Shown: positions 17,110 through 28,043 of the stretch, piece by piece | Position numbering within the stretch: position 1 is the stretch's first letter | Layout of the letters: the number at the start of each line of letters is the position of its first letter | NCBI GenBank assembly: GCA_902362725.1 | Contig: CABIXM010000009.1 | Span: 96,200-160,199, forward strand | DNA: 64,000 nt | DNA from: Clostridiaceae bacterium | GTDB taxonomy: Bacteria; Bacillota; Clostridia; Lachnospirales; Lachnospiraceae | Reading direction: 5' to 3' | Notes under the pieces: generated by a model | The model's database searches: none | Seen by the model: the letters and a program-made list of their open reading frames with translations, nothing else | Told to the model about the DNA's origin: nothing | Program-made: the position numbers and the translations under genes

Positions 17110-18498
17110 TTATACCATCTGAACCAGCCATACATTACTGCGTACCATAAAATAACCGATTACAACCTTGATCAATTCGGTTGCCTGAACAAGGAAGTAC
17201 ACAGTTACGATACCAAGTCCTGTAAAGTGCGCCAGTAAAAAGGCAGTTGGAACAATGATAATCCAGGTGAAAACAGAATCAAACAGGAAGGTGACCATTG
17301 TTTTTCCGCCGGAGCGCAGTGTAAAATAGGACGCATGGCTAAAGGAACAGAAAGGCATGATGATTGCGGATACTGCGATAAATTTGGTTGCCAGTGCGCG
17401 GATTTCCTCAGAGGTATTGTAAATCTGTGGGAAAAATCTGCCGATAAAAAGCATACATACAGCTACAATCACACAGCAAAAAACACTGAATACAATCATT
17501 TTATTATCCGCATCCTTTGCTTTTTCCAGTTTACCGGCACCCAGATACTGTCCAACCACAATGCTGATGCAGGCGCCAAGCTGGAGATAAATGATGTTAA
17601 ACAGATTGGTGATGGTTGTAGCAATGTTAAGTCCGGCAACTACTTCCAGGCCGCGGATCGAGTAGCACTGTATTACGGCTGTCATTCCTGCAGCCCACAG
17701 AACTTCATTCATCATAAGCGGTAATCCTTTGATGATGATAGCCTTTAATTCGTCTGCGGGAATACCAAAGCCGGTATACGCTCCTTTGAGATACCGGTTT
17801 TTCTCTCTGTGCCTGTGCGCCCAGATGATAATCATAAGGGCTTCTATGTAACGGGCGATAACCGTTGCCAGAGCTGCACCCTGTACGCCAAGCTTCGGGA
17901 ATGGTCCGATACCGAAAATCAGAAGATAGTCCAAAATGGCATTACTTCCGACAGCTACAAAGCTTGCGATCATAGGAATCAGGGTCTGACCGGTCTCCTT
18001 GATATTGGTCGCGTAAGCCTGATTTACAGCAAAGGGAATCAGGCCTGCTATCATAATGATCAGATACTCTAATCCATACTGCAATGCAGCACCTGTCGCA
18101 CCGCTTCCGGAAGTATCTGTGAGATAAAGAGAAATCAGGCTTTCTCCTTTCGTTACAAATAATAAAATGGTAAGTGCTGTAACCGTTAAAGCCGCATATA
18201 GCTTAAAACGGAACGAATACATATGCCCTTTGTGATTTCCTTTTCCGAAATATTGGGCGCCGAAAATGCTGGCTGCCGATACAGCCCCGAATATGGCCAG
18301 ATTATATACAAAGATCAGCTGATTGACAATAGCTACTCCGGACATCTGCTCTGTACCAAGCTGTCCAACCATAATATTGTCAAGAAAACTAACCAGGTTT
18401 GTAACTGCGTTTTGTAGGATCATCGGCAACGCCAGTGCGATGTAGTTTTTATAAAAATTTCTGTCTCCGATATATTTCCTGCGAAACTGTTCTAACAT
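17110..18498 (-). CDS. MATE-family efflux transporter
   Basis: 462 residues and about 12 hydrophobic segments in two homologous halves, the MATE fold. N-terminal ALPMILQNAVTNLVSFLDNIMVGQLG is diagnostic in its first 20 residues, and the second half repeats the pattern around KGLPLMMNEVLWAAG. These transporters use a proton or sodium gradient to export drugs and organic cations. An AAGGAAGGG site precedes the ATG. It converges on the ATPase gene and is followed by no partner. A MarR-like remnant near 19.1 kb may once have been its regulator. Substrate unknown. Confidence 0.9.
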   Translation of the reverse strand: MLEQFRRKYIGDRNFYKNYIALALPMILQNAVTNLVSFLDNIMVGQLGTEQMSGVAIVNQLIFVYNLAIFGAVSAASIFGAQYFGKGNHKGHMYSFRFKLYAALTVTALTILLFVTKGESLISLYLTDTSGSGATGAALQYGLEYLIIMIAGLIPFAVNQAYATNIKETGQTLIPMIASFVAVGSNAILDYLLIFGIGPFPKLGVQGAALATVIARYIEALMIIIWAHRHREKNRYLKGAYTGFGIPADELKAIIIKGLPLMMNEVLWAAGMTAVIQCYSIRGLEVVAGLNIATTITNLFNIIYLQLGACISIVVGQYLGAGKLEKAKDADNKMIVFSVFCCVIVAVCMLFIGRFFPQIYNTSEEIRALATKFIAVSAIIMPFCSFSHASYFTLRSGGKTMVTFLFDSVFTWIIIVPTAFLLAHFTGLGIVTVYFLVQATELIKVVIGYFMVRSNVWLVQMV

Positions 18499-18597
18499 AA
18501 ATCCCTTCCTTTACATAAATCCCTTTTTCATCCCTGTTCAGCATAACATATTTCCGCAGAATTTGATACCTTCTTTTTTAGTTTTACAAGAGAAGAC

Positions 18598-18665
18598 ACA
18601 TGGAAATGTAAAAGACCGTTTTAAGGACGGTTTGGTTCTTAAAACGGTCTTTTACATTTCCATGT
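18598..18665. repeat. 28-bp perfect hairpin between two minus-strand genes
   Basis: Bases 18598-18625 and 18638-18665 are exact reverse complements (ACATGGAAATGTAAAAGACC and on), with a 12-base loop. It lies 7 bases after the stop of the lipoprotein gene and ~100 bases upstream of the MATE start. T-run quality is poor on the minus side. It may terminate the lipoprotein transcript, but the stem is longer than usual. Confidence 0.7.
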
Positions 18666-18672
18666 TTTTCGT

Positions 18673-19023
18673 TTATTCCGCTGCAGTGACGGAAAGCACC
18701 TCGCCCATAAAGGGATCTACCTCGGAGATGGTTCCGGTATAGGTTACGGTGACCTTATCTCCAACCTTTACCTTGTCTAAGCCCTCCGGCTTTTCGTTTT
18801 CGAAGGTAAATGCGTAGGAGCTGCCGGAAGCGTCGGTTACGACAAACATGAAATCCTTTACCTCGTCCAGGGTTCCGGTAAATTCAGAAGCGTCCTCCGC
18901 GTCTTCCTTTCCGGTGGTCTGGGAAGCGGAATTACCGTTGCCGGATCCCTTGATTCCGCAGCCTGCGATCAGGGATGCGGTAATGGCAGTGAGAAGTATC
19001 ATCATAGTGAATTTCTTTTTCAT
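18673..19023 (-). CDS. Small lipoprotein with an OB-like beta domain
   Basis: 116 residues. The signal sequence ends in the lipobox LIAGC, so the mature protein is lipid-anchored outside the membrane. A short S/N/D/E linker is followed by ~75 residues of beta-strand pattern (GTLDEVKDFMFVVTD, KVGDKVTVTYTGTISE). This resembles small lipoprotein domains of unknown role. An AGGAGG site is present. It is monocistronic and ends in the long hairpin. Function not recognised. Confidence 0.8.
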   Translation of the reverse strand: MKKKFTMMILLTAITASLIAGCGIKGSGNGNSASQTTGKEDAEDASEFTGTLDEVKDFMFVVTDASGSSYAFTFENEKPEGLDKVKVGDKVTVTYTGTISEVDPFMGEVLSVTAAE

Positions 19024-19136
19024 AAGAAAACCTCCTGTTCATTATTTATGTTTCCAATTTATTGGACGCTCTATACCGTTAAAAAGTTTCATTTCAGGCG
19101 AAAAATTTATTTTGTGGTTGACATAGAGCGGAAGAT

Positions 19137-19241
19137 ATGCTCCGGGGACTGACGGAGGAAGAAATCGCCCTGTGTAAGCAGACGTTTCAGAAAATATGTG
19201 ATAATGCAGAAAGATGCATCAAGGAGAAAGGACAAAGATAA
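19137..19241 (+). pseudogene. Remnant resembling the C-terminal tail of a MarR-type regulator
   Basis: A 34-codon frame reads MLRGLTEEEIALCKQTFQ and goes on to KICDNAE. The pattern RGLTEEE then a helix is seen at the end of many MarR proteins. An upstream stop cuts the frame off, and no DNA-binding helix is present. Weak evidence by pattern only. Confidence 0.35.
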
Positions 19242-19242
19242 A

Positions 19243-19431
19243 ATGAGCAACACAAGTGATAAACCGAAGATACCGGATTTGATGGAGGCGGTATTTGACA
19301 CCGGATACAGTGAAAAAATCGAACATATGCTAGTAGTAAGAGGTCTGCAGATTTCTTCTATTACGATGACAGCCTTCCATGTAATCCTGCTGTATATCTG
19401 GAAGCGTACTATAAAAGAATACGAACAGTGA
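19243..19431 (+). CDS. Small protein of unknown function, 62 residues
   Basis: ATG 19243 follows a GGAGAAAGG site, one base after the stop of the MarR-like remnant, so they would be co-transcribed. The charged N-terminus (SDKPKIPDLMEAVFD) is followed by a moderately hydrophobic C-terminal half (TMTAFHVILLYIWK) that might sit in the membrane. No family is recognised. It overlaps the end of the sensor-kinase fragment on the other strand, and may itself be a remnant. Confidence 0.35.
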   Translation: MSNTSDKPKIPDLMEAVFDTGYSEKIEHMLVVRGLQISSITMTAFHVILLYIWKRTIKEYEQ

Positions 19432-19732
19432 AATCACGGCCGTCCAGGTAAAACTGGTATTGGCCGTGTTCCTGTTCTACATAGTAAATGACGCTCTGCA
19501 CGCCAATCCCATGCCCTTCCCGGGCAGTGACCGGAATACCGTCGGAAAAGACGGGAGGCGTATCGGTGGGATTTTTTTCCAGCATCAACAGATGCCCGGA
19601 GCGTTCAAAGATAGACAGGTAAACACGGCGGTCTTGGCCGGACTGCTTCTGGACGGCATGCATGGCATTTTCCAGAACATTGGAAAGAATGGCGCAGAAG
19701 GTCATTTCCGAACAGGGCAGTTTTTCGAACAT
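19409..19732 (-). pseudogene. C-terminal fragment of an AgrC-like sensor kinase (GHKL domain)
   Basis: 107 residues match the end of the intact kinase at 26584-27852 almost position by position: CAILSNVLENAM, SGHLLMLEKNPTDTPPVFSD, HGIGVQS and GRDFTVRILL. These are the N and G boxes of the GHKL ATPase. The membrane sensor and the phospho-histidine segment are missing. It is therefore a truncated second copy of the same kinase type, 7 kb from the intact one, without a response regulator beside it. Confidence 0.75.
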
Positions 19733-19743
19733 GGACAGAGAAG

Positions 19744-19965
19744 GAGACCAATATAGAACTGATGCGGGTAGATAAATACGGCCATGTCCTATTGATCTGG
19801 GATGAAGTCAGCGAGAACTTCAGCGCATTCTTTTATCAAGAGTAACTTCAAAAGAGGCTGGAGAATAGAGTATGGCAAGAAATGCTTCCGAAGTTAGATT
19901 ACTGGAAAAAATATGATGAACTCAGTGACAATGGGCAGTTTGAAACAGCGCACTCCATTTTATGA
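19744..19965 (+). other. Degraded coding-like stretch
   Basis: One frame reads IELMRVDKYGHVLLIWDEVS, meets TAA at 19843, then continues in the same frame (LDYWKKYDELSDNGQFETAH) to TGA at 19963. This could be a gene with a nonsense change. The opposite strand also has open frame upstream of the kinase fragment, so the assignment is uncertain. Nothing else is seen between 19733 and 19990. Confidence 0.25.
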
Positions 19966-19989
19966 AAATTTAATAAATTTCACGAAACC

Positions 19990-20043
19990 AAAGCCCGCCC
20001 GGACGAATCCTGAAAATAATTTTCAGCTTCGCCGGGCGGGCTT
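19990..20043. terminator. Long GC-rich hairpin upstream of the ene-reductase operon
   Basis: AAGCCCGCCCGG and CCGGGCGGGCTT pair, and a second stem (CTGAAAAT/ATTTTCAG) lies inside. The stem is nearly continuous over 53 bases. No T-tail follows on the + strand. It could end leftover upstream transcription or act in the 5' region of the next operon. Confidence 0.5.
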
Positions 20044-20115
20044 GTGCGTGAGCGCGGGGCAGGGTAAGATAGCCATAAAGCAAACCGAGTTTACGAAAGA
20101 AAGAGAGGAAGAAAC

Positions 20116-22005
20116 GTGTTTGAGCATTTATTTCAGCCGATTACCATCAATGGTATGATTCTGAAAAACCGAATCGTCGCCACGCCAACCGGAGACGACT
20201 TCGAGGAAAAAGCCATGGGCGGCGCGGGTCTGGTCGTGGCGGGACACTGCATCGTGGAGCCCGGACGTTCCAGCTTCGCAAGCGGTGCAGAACCCTGGCC
20301 ATTTGCGAAATATGAGAGAGAAAAGACGCGGGAAAAAGTTCTGAAGATTCATCGGGGCGGCGCGAAAGCATCCATCGAGGTATTCCACGCAGGCCAGGAC
20401 GCCAGAACTGTAGACTATGCCAAAGGCCCGTCAGGCTTCATCCGCCCGGACGGCGTCGAGGTAAAAGAAATGGACGAGGCCATGATGCAGGAGACCCTGC
20501 ACTGGTACGCCGAGACAGCCGCAGGCTGTCGGAAAATCGGTTTTGATTCCATCTTCCTGCATTTTGGACACGGCTGGCTTCCGGCCCAGTTTTTGTCCCC
20601 CCATTACAATCATCGTACTGATGAATACGGCGGAAGCATCGAGAACCGCTGTCGGTTCCCGCTTCGAATCCTGGAGACCGTCAGAAAGGCAGTGGGAAAA
20701 AATTATCCCATCGATATTCGTGTCAGCGCCTACGAGTGGATCGAGGATTCCATCAGCTTTGAGGACGTTATGTACTTCCTGAAAGCGGCGGAGCCCTATG
20801 TGGACACCATACAGATTTCATCCGGTATCGATAAGATTTTCGAGGCCAACATCCACTGCATCACCACGAACATGGAAGAAACCATGCCGAACCTGAAATG
20901 GGCAAAGGAAGCCAGAAAACAGCTTCACGTACCGATTTCCCTGGTCAGCGCCATCACTACGCCGCAGATGGCGGAAGAGATTCTGGCGAAGGGATATGTG
21001 GATCTGGTAGCCTTTGGCCGCAGCCTGCTGGCGGATCCCTACTGGCCGAAAAAAGCCCAGGAGGGATGTCCCGAGGATATCGTACCCTGCCTGCGCTGCT
21101 CCAACTGTTATCACATTTCCACTGATCACTGGAACGTGGGCTGCTCCGTAAATCCCCGTTATCATAACGAAGCCTTCGTTCCATCTGAGCGAGAGCTTGA
21201 AAAAGCAGAAAAAAGCAAACAGGTAGTCATCCTCGGCGGCGGCCCCGCAGGCATGAAGGCGGCCATCACCGCCAGCGACAGAGGCCACAAGGTTACGCTA
21301 ATTGAAAAGAGCGCAGAACTGGGCGGTATGCTGAAGGTCATTGTCAGAGAAGAGCACAAAGAAGAAGTACAACGCCTGCTGACCTGGTACAAAACCCAGA
21401 TCGCGAAGCGTGAGATAAAGGTGCTTCTGAACACCGAGGCCACCCCGGACATGGTACGGGAAATGAAGCCGGACAGCATCCTCATTGCCCTAGGCGCAGT
21501 GGAGCGCGTGCTTCCGATTCCAGGCATCGACAATCCGAAGGTGCTTCTGGCTACGGATGCCATCACCCATCCGGAGAAGCTGGGCGAAAAGGTAGCTATC
21601 CTGGGCGGCGGCAGCATCGGCTGTGAGATTGCCCTGGGACTGGCCGAGCAGGGAAAAGAGGCTACGGTTATCGAGGTTACAGACACACTGGCAGCCAACG
21701 CTAATTCCCTGTATCGGGAGGCGCTGCGGCAGAAATTCCTGCTTCACGACAACATTCACAGCCTTACCAGATGCGGCTGCACCCGCATTGACGATGAGGA
21801 GATTCATTATAAAGACGCGGACGGCCAGGAAAAAGTCATTGCCTATGACAATCTGATTCTTTCCACCGGCCTGGTTCCCCAGATAGCCCTGACTGAGAGC
21901 TTCTACGGCATCTGCCGGGACACCATAGCCATCGGCGACTGCATCCGCCCGTCCAGCATCATGAACGCGAACTTTGAAGGTTTCGTAAACGCCTTGAATA
22001 TCTGA
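20116..22005 (+). CDS. Old Yellow Enzyme-type NADH:flavin ene-reductase (2,4-dienoyl-CoA reductase/BaiCD-like)
   Basis: 629 residues from a GTG start with a GAGAGG site. Residues 1-335 form the FMN-binding TIM barrel (KNRIVATPTGD, FHAGQDAR, SPHYNHRTDEYGGS, FGRSLLADPYW). Cysteines 325, 328, 331 and 343 (CLRCSNC, then x11-C) bind a 4Fe-4S cluster. The C-terminal half has two Rossmann dinucleotide sites, VVILGGGPAGMKAA and VAILGGGSIGCEIA, for FAD and NAD(P)H. Such three-part enzymes reduce activated C=C bonds of enoates, dienoyl-CoA or steroid enones, in the cytoplasm. It is followed 30 bases on by a beta-glucoside PTS, suggesting that the substrate is a plant aglycone. The exact substrate is unknown. 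Confidence 0.9.
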   Translation: MFEHLFQPITINGMILKNRIVATPTGDDFEEKAMGGAGLVVAGHCIVEPGRSSFASGAEPWPFAKYEREKTREKVLKIHRGGAKASIEVFHAGQDARTVDYAKGPSGFIRPDGVEVKEMDEAMMQETLHWYAETAAGCRKIGFDSIFLHFGHGWLPAQFLSPHYNHRTDEYGGSIENRCRFPLRILETVRKAVGKNYPIDIRVSAYEWIEDSISFEDVMYFLKAAEPYVDTIQISSGIDKIFEANIHCITTNMEETMPNLKWAKEARKQLHVPISLVSAITTPQMAEEILAKGYVDLVAFGRSLLADPYWPKKAQEGCPEDIVPCLRCSNCYHISTDHWNVGCSVNPRYHNEAFVPSERELEKAEKSKQVVILGGGPAGMKAAITASDRGHKVTLIEKSAELGGMLKVIVREEHKEEVQRLLTWYKTQIAKREIKVLLNTEATPDMVREMKPDSILIALGAVERVLPIPGIDNPKVLLATDAITHPEKLGEKVAILGGGSIGCEIALGLAEQGKEATVIEVTDTLAANANSLYREALRQKFLLHDNIHSLTRCGCTRIDDEEIHYKDADGQEKVIAYDNLILSTGLVPQIALTESFYGICRDTIAIGDCIRPSSIMNANFEGFVNALNI

Positions 22006-22035
22006 ATGTGATAAAAATAAAAAGGAGATAGACAA

Positions 22036-23421
22036 ATGAAAGACTACAAGAAACTGGTTCAGTCCGTCATCGCCGGAGTCGGCGGGGCTGACAACATCAA
22101 CGACTGTATCCACTGCGCAACGAGACTTCGTTTCTCCCTGAAGGACGGGTCCAAGTTCGACCAGACAGCCCTGAAAGCGGTAGACGGCGTACTGGGAACC
22201 CTGGTAAGCTCCGGCTACTGCCAGGTACTCATCGGAACCCACGTAGGCGACGTTTACGCGGAGCTGATGAACGCGCCGGAGATGAAGGCAAAGGGTCTGA
22301 AGGCCAGCGACGCCATCGACGATCCGGCTACAGCAGGGGATAAGAAGACCGGCCTTCTGGACCGCTTCACCAAGATGATGTCCGACGTGTACGCGCCGTA
22401 CATCCCGATTCTGGCTACCGGCGGTATCGCGTCCGGCGTTATCGGACTTCTGGCCAATATGGGCGTAGTAGACAGCGCGAGCCTGACCTACCAGACCTTT
22501 TACGCGATTTTCTATGCGCTGATTTACTTCTTCCCGATTCTGCTGGCGTTTACAGCAGGAAAGCATTTCAAATGTAACCCGTACGTAGCAGTGACACTGG
22601 GCGCGGCCATCATGTATCCGGGCGTGGCAGATCTCCTGGTAACCGGTGAAAAGGCGTCCCTTGTCGGTATCAACTTCACAGCGTACAATTTCAGCGGTTC
22701 CTTTATTCCGATTCTGCTGGCAGTATTCTGTATGAGCTATTTCGAAAAATGGCTGAAGAAGGTTCTTCCCCAGATGACCCAGTTTATTCTGGTTCCGTTT
22801 CTGTGCCTGATCGTGTTTGTACCGCTGACTATCCTGGTATTCGGACCCATTGGCGGCCTGGTTGCAAACGCCATCAACGCGGTATACGGCCTGGTAGGAG
22901 CAAGCAAGATTCTGGTAGGCATCGTATTCGGCGGCTTCTTCTCCCTGGTTATCCTGCTTGGTATGCACTGGGCAGTTACCCCGATTCTGCTTGGTATCAT
23001 GGCAGAGCAGGGCTTTGAGCCGGCGCTGGCAGCCGGCGGTATGGGCAACTACGCGGCTCTGGGTATCTGCCTGGCCGTGGCAGTCTTCGCGAAAAACGCA
23101 GGCGATAAGGCCACAGCAGGATCCGCAGCCTTCACCAACGCCCTCTGCGGTATCACAGAGCCGGGTCTCTACGGTATCATCCTGAGAAGTAAATGGCTCC
23201 TGGGCACCATGATTGTATCCGGCGCGGCAGCAGGCCTGATTCTCGGAATCGGCGGCGTGGCGGCGACCAACTTCTCCTTCTCCGGACTTCTGGCCTTCAG
23301 CGGCTGGTTTGGATGCGTAAACTTCCCCATGTACTGCGTAGGCATCGTGGCAGCCATCGCCCTTGGTTTCATTCTGACTGCGGTACTGCTGAAGAGCGGT
23401 AAGGTAAACGAGTATAACTAA
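22036..23421 (+). CDS. PTS beta-glucoside-type EIIBC component
   Basis: 461 residues. The N-terminal EIIB domain has the phospho-cysteine in IHCATRLRF (Cys27). From ~residue 110 the EIIC domain has about ten membrane segments and the conserved GITEPGLYGI near residue 375. Length and domain order (B then C) fit the Glc/beta-glucoside superfamily. There is no EIIA domain at the C-terminus, so phosphate must come from an EIIA encoded elsewhere. It imports and phosphorylates a glucoside. An AAGGAGAT site precedes the ATG. It lies between the ene-reductase and the RpiR regulator. Confidence 0.9.
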   Translation: MKDYKKLVQSVIAGVGGADNINDCIHCATRLRFSLKDGSKFDQTALKAVDGVLGTLVSSGYCQVLIGTHVGDVYAELMNAPEMKAKGLKASDAIDDPATAGDKKTGLLDRFTKMMSDVYAPYIPILATGGIASGVIGLLANMGVVDSASLTYQTFYAIFYALIYFFPILLAFTAGKHFKCNPYVAVTLGAAIMYPGVADLLVTGEKASLVGINFTAYNFSGSFIPILLAVFCMSYFEKWLKKVLPQMTQFILVPFLCLIVFVPLTILVFGPIGGLVANAINAVYGLVGASKILVGIVFGGFFSLVILLGMHWAVTPILLGIMAEQGFEPALAAGGMGNYAALGICLAVAVFAKNAGDKATAGSAAFTNALCGITEPGLYGIILRSKWLLGTMIVSGAAAGLILGIGGVAATNFSFSGLLAFSGWFGCVNFPMYCVGIVAAIALGFILTAVLLKSGKVNEYN

Positions 23422-23506
23422 ATATAGAAACCCATAAGATAAGATTCTCCCCTTTCCATGGAAAATGATTTTTGCTAAAATAGATCAAAAGGATGGGGGA
23501 GAACTT

Positions 23507-24406
23507 ATGATCATAGAAAAACTTATGAGACAGACGGATTTCACCGATGTGGAGAAGAGTATCGCGGATTATCTGCTGCAGAACGGTTATGAAGTAAAAA
23601 ATATGTCTATTTCAGATCTGGCGAAGAGGACCTATTCTTCACCGGCCACCATTACCCGATTTTGCAGAAAACTGGATCTGGACGGCTATAAAAAGTTCCA
23701 GATTTTGTTCAATTCCGAGTACGACGCGTTCGCCACGGAAAGCGCTGTGGACGCCAATTATCCGTTTTCCGGAAATGATTCCTTTGAGCAGATAGCCAGA
23801 AAGTTAGCGAAACTTAACTCGGATACCATCAGTAAAACCATTTCCGGCTTCGATTACAATCAGTTCCGCCGGATTGTACGGCGCATCAGCCAGTCCGATA
23901 TGGTCAATATCTTCAGTGTGGGAACTTCCGCCACGGTGGCCATGGATTTCCAGCAAAAAATGTTGCGGTTCGGCCATATCGTAAATCTGAGCCTGAGCTC
24001 CTGCTTTCTGCCGGGCTACGCTTTGGCCGGAACGGAACGCACGGTCAATCTGGTGATTTCCCAGTCCGGGGAGAATCGGGACGTGGTGGAAAGTCTCCGG
24101 CTTCTGAAGAAGCGGAAGGCCTACTGCGTGGGTATCACAGCCACGCCGGACAGCACGGTGGCCCGGATGTGCCAGGAGGTAATCCTGGTGGAACTGGAGG
24201 AAGAACGCTCTTACACGGCCAAGATCGATACCTTCGCGGTGTACAGCGCCTTTCATTTCGTATTGGACTGCCTGTTTTCATTCCTGTACAAGATGGATTA
24301 CGAGGAAAATGAGAAGCTGACCCGGGAAAAGGCGTCGATTATCTATGAAGAGAACGAAAAACTGATCAAGAAAAATCCCGATTTCATAAGCAGTGAAAAG
24401 CGATAA
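23507..24406 (+). CDS. MurR/RpiR-family transcriptional regulator
   Basis: 299 residues from ATG 23507, preceded by GGGGGAG; an earlier in-frame start at 23465 has no site. N-terminal HTH_6 domain: FTDVEKSIADYLLQNG and SPATITRFCRKLDLDGYKKF. The C-terminal SIS sugar-phosphate-binding domain (~105-240) contains VFSVGTSATVAMDFQ-like and SQSGENRDVVE motifs. It likely senses a phospho-sugar produced by this cluster. A TAAAAT box near 23475 and the palindrome around CCATGG at ~23457 upstream may be its own control region. The phospho-glucosidase follows 12 bases on. Confidence 0.88.
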   Translation: MIIEKLMRQTDFTDVEKSIADYLLQNGYEVKNMSISDLAKRTYSSPATITRFCRKLDLDGYKKFQILFNSEYDAFATESAVDANYPFSGNDSFEQIARKLAKLNSDTISKTISGFDYNQFRRIVRRISQSDMVNIFSVGTSATVAMDFQQKMLRFGHIVNLSLSSCFLPGYALAGTERTVNLVISQSGENRDVVESLRLLKKRKAYCVGITATPDSTVARMCQEVILVELEEERSYTAKIDTFAVYSAFHFVLDCLFSFLYKMDYEENEKLTREKASIIYEENEKLIKKNPDFISSEKR

Positions 24407-26571
<2,165 letters not shown>

Positions 26572-26583
26572 ATAAAACTCCCC

Positions 26584-27852
26584 TTACAGAATGATACGGA
26601 CGACAAAGTCCCGGCCTTCCATATAAAACTGGTACTGACCCTGTTCTTTTTCTACATAGTAAATGATACTCTGCACGCCGATACCGTGGTCGCTTTTTTT
26701 CGTAACCGGAACATCATCGGAGAAAACCGGCGGTACATCGGTGGGATTTTTTCCCAGCATCAGCAGATGACCGGATTTTTCGAAAATATTCAGACTGATC
26801 TGACGTCTTTCCTCCGGCAGCTTTTCGACTGCGTACATGGCATTTTCCAGGATATTTGAGAGAATGGCGCAGCAGGTCAGCTCCGGGCAGGGCAGGCTTT
26901 CCGACACCTGAATCTGTGAGTCGAAGGAAATGCCCTTTTCCGAAAATCGGGTGCTGTAGATAGAGAGCACCGAGTTCAGCAACTCATTTTTGCAAAAGGA
27001 GCGGATGACCGTATCGTCATAGTGACGGTTGATTTCCTGGATATATTCCAGGGCACGATCTGTCTTCTGCTGCCGGATGAAGGTCTCAATAGCTGCCAGA
27101 TGATGGCGCATATCGTGCCGGAGAATCGCCAGGCGGTGTTCGCTGACGCGTGTCTGGTCAATCTCGGTACGCAGGCTGTTAAGCTGCATATCCATTAGTT
27201 CTCCGTATTGTTCCGCGCGGTGTTTCATTTCATATTCCCGGAAGTACACCAGAAGAAATACCACATAGGAGAGGCACATGGAAAATGCCAGAAATTCCAC
27301 GATTACCTTACTGCCGGAATACAGCAGTGTGGAAAATTTCGTTGTGGCGTAATCGAAAAGGTAGTAGACCAGCGGCATAGCGCCCAGAATACACAACTCC
27401 CGGTTGGACTTGGAAAAAAGAAGCGCCGTGGTCTGACAGAGGTTCCGGCTCAGGAAGAAGAATACGCTCAGCGTCACCAGAATCCGGCTCAGGTAGTAGA
27501 GCACTTCCGAACCGGACAGGGACAGAAACAGGATACCGATCCAGTTGCTGAACTGACAGCACAGATAGGCAGTCAGAATAGATATGAGCGCAGGCAGCCA
27601 GCGGAACTTATAGTGGAAAACCAGCACCAGCAGCAGAGGGAGATGTACCAGCAGCGGGTAAATGGGATCTGTGTAAGTCTCACCCAGTAGAAGAGTGCAG
27701 GGGATATAGAGCAGCAGGCAAATCAGTCCTACAGACAGGAGCAGCAGGACATTTTTCCGCTCCTGTTTTACGCCCAGGAAAAAGGCCGACAAAAGGATGC
27801 CGAACAGCATGGTGGTAATGTGATGCGTAAGTGTCAGAGCCTGAAGCAGCAT
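26584..27852 (-). CDS. AgrC-like sensor histidine kinase with GHKL ATPase
   Basis: 422 residues. About six membrane helices fill residues 1-205. A coiled linker follows, then the phospho-acceptor segment LRHDMRHHLAAIETF near residue 245, and the GHKL ATPase at ~300-420: N box AILSNILENAM, then HGIGVQSIIYYV as the G box. This architecture senses peptides or membrane signals and phosphorylates the LytTR regulator encoded next. The ATG has an AGGAGG site. No pheromone precursor gene was recognised nearby. A truncated paralogue of the ATPase end lies at 19409-19732. Confidence 0.88.
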   Translation of the reverse strand: MLLQALTLTHHITTMLFGILLSAFFLGVKQERKNVLLLLSVGLICLLLYIPCTLLLGETYTDPIYPLLVHLPLLLVLVFHYKFRWLPALISILTAYLCCQFSNWIGILFLSLSGSEVLYYLSRILVTLSVFFFLSRNLCQTTALLFSKSNRELCILGAMPLVYYLFDYATTKFSTLLYSGSKVIVEFLAFSMCLSYVVFLLVYFREYEMKHRAEQYGELMDMQLNSLRTEIDQTRVSEHRLAILRHDMRHHLAAIETFIRQQKTDRALEYIQEINRHYDDTVIRSFCKNELLNSVLSIYSTRFSEKGISFDSQIQVSESLPCPELTCCAILSNILENAMYAVEKLPEERRQISLNIFEKSGHLLMLGKNPTDVPPVFSDDVPVTKKSDHGIGVQSIIYYVEKEQGQYQFYMEGRDFVVRIIL

Positions 27853-28043
27853 GATGGAAATCCTCCTGTGTATGGATAAAAATCATATTATTTCTATTAT
27901 ATGGGATTTTCGGAAGTAAAGCAAATGCAGAAATTACTGTTCACGCCGTATATGTGCAATTCGCGCCAAAATGTAATATTAAAAATTATTTTATGTTAAA
28001 ATATGGGTAATGCAATTTTAAAATCACACAAAGGAGCGGGGAT

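Noticed and set aside
21490..22968. Minus-strand ORF opposite the ene-reductase and PTS genes
   Set aside because: Low-quality protein with no domain; spans two real genes.
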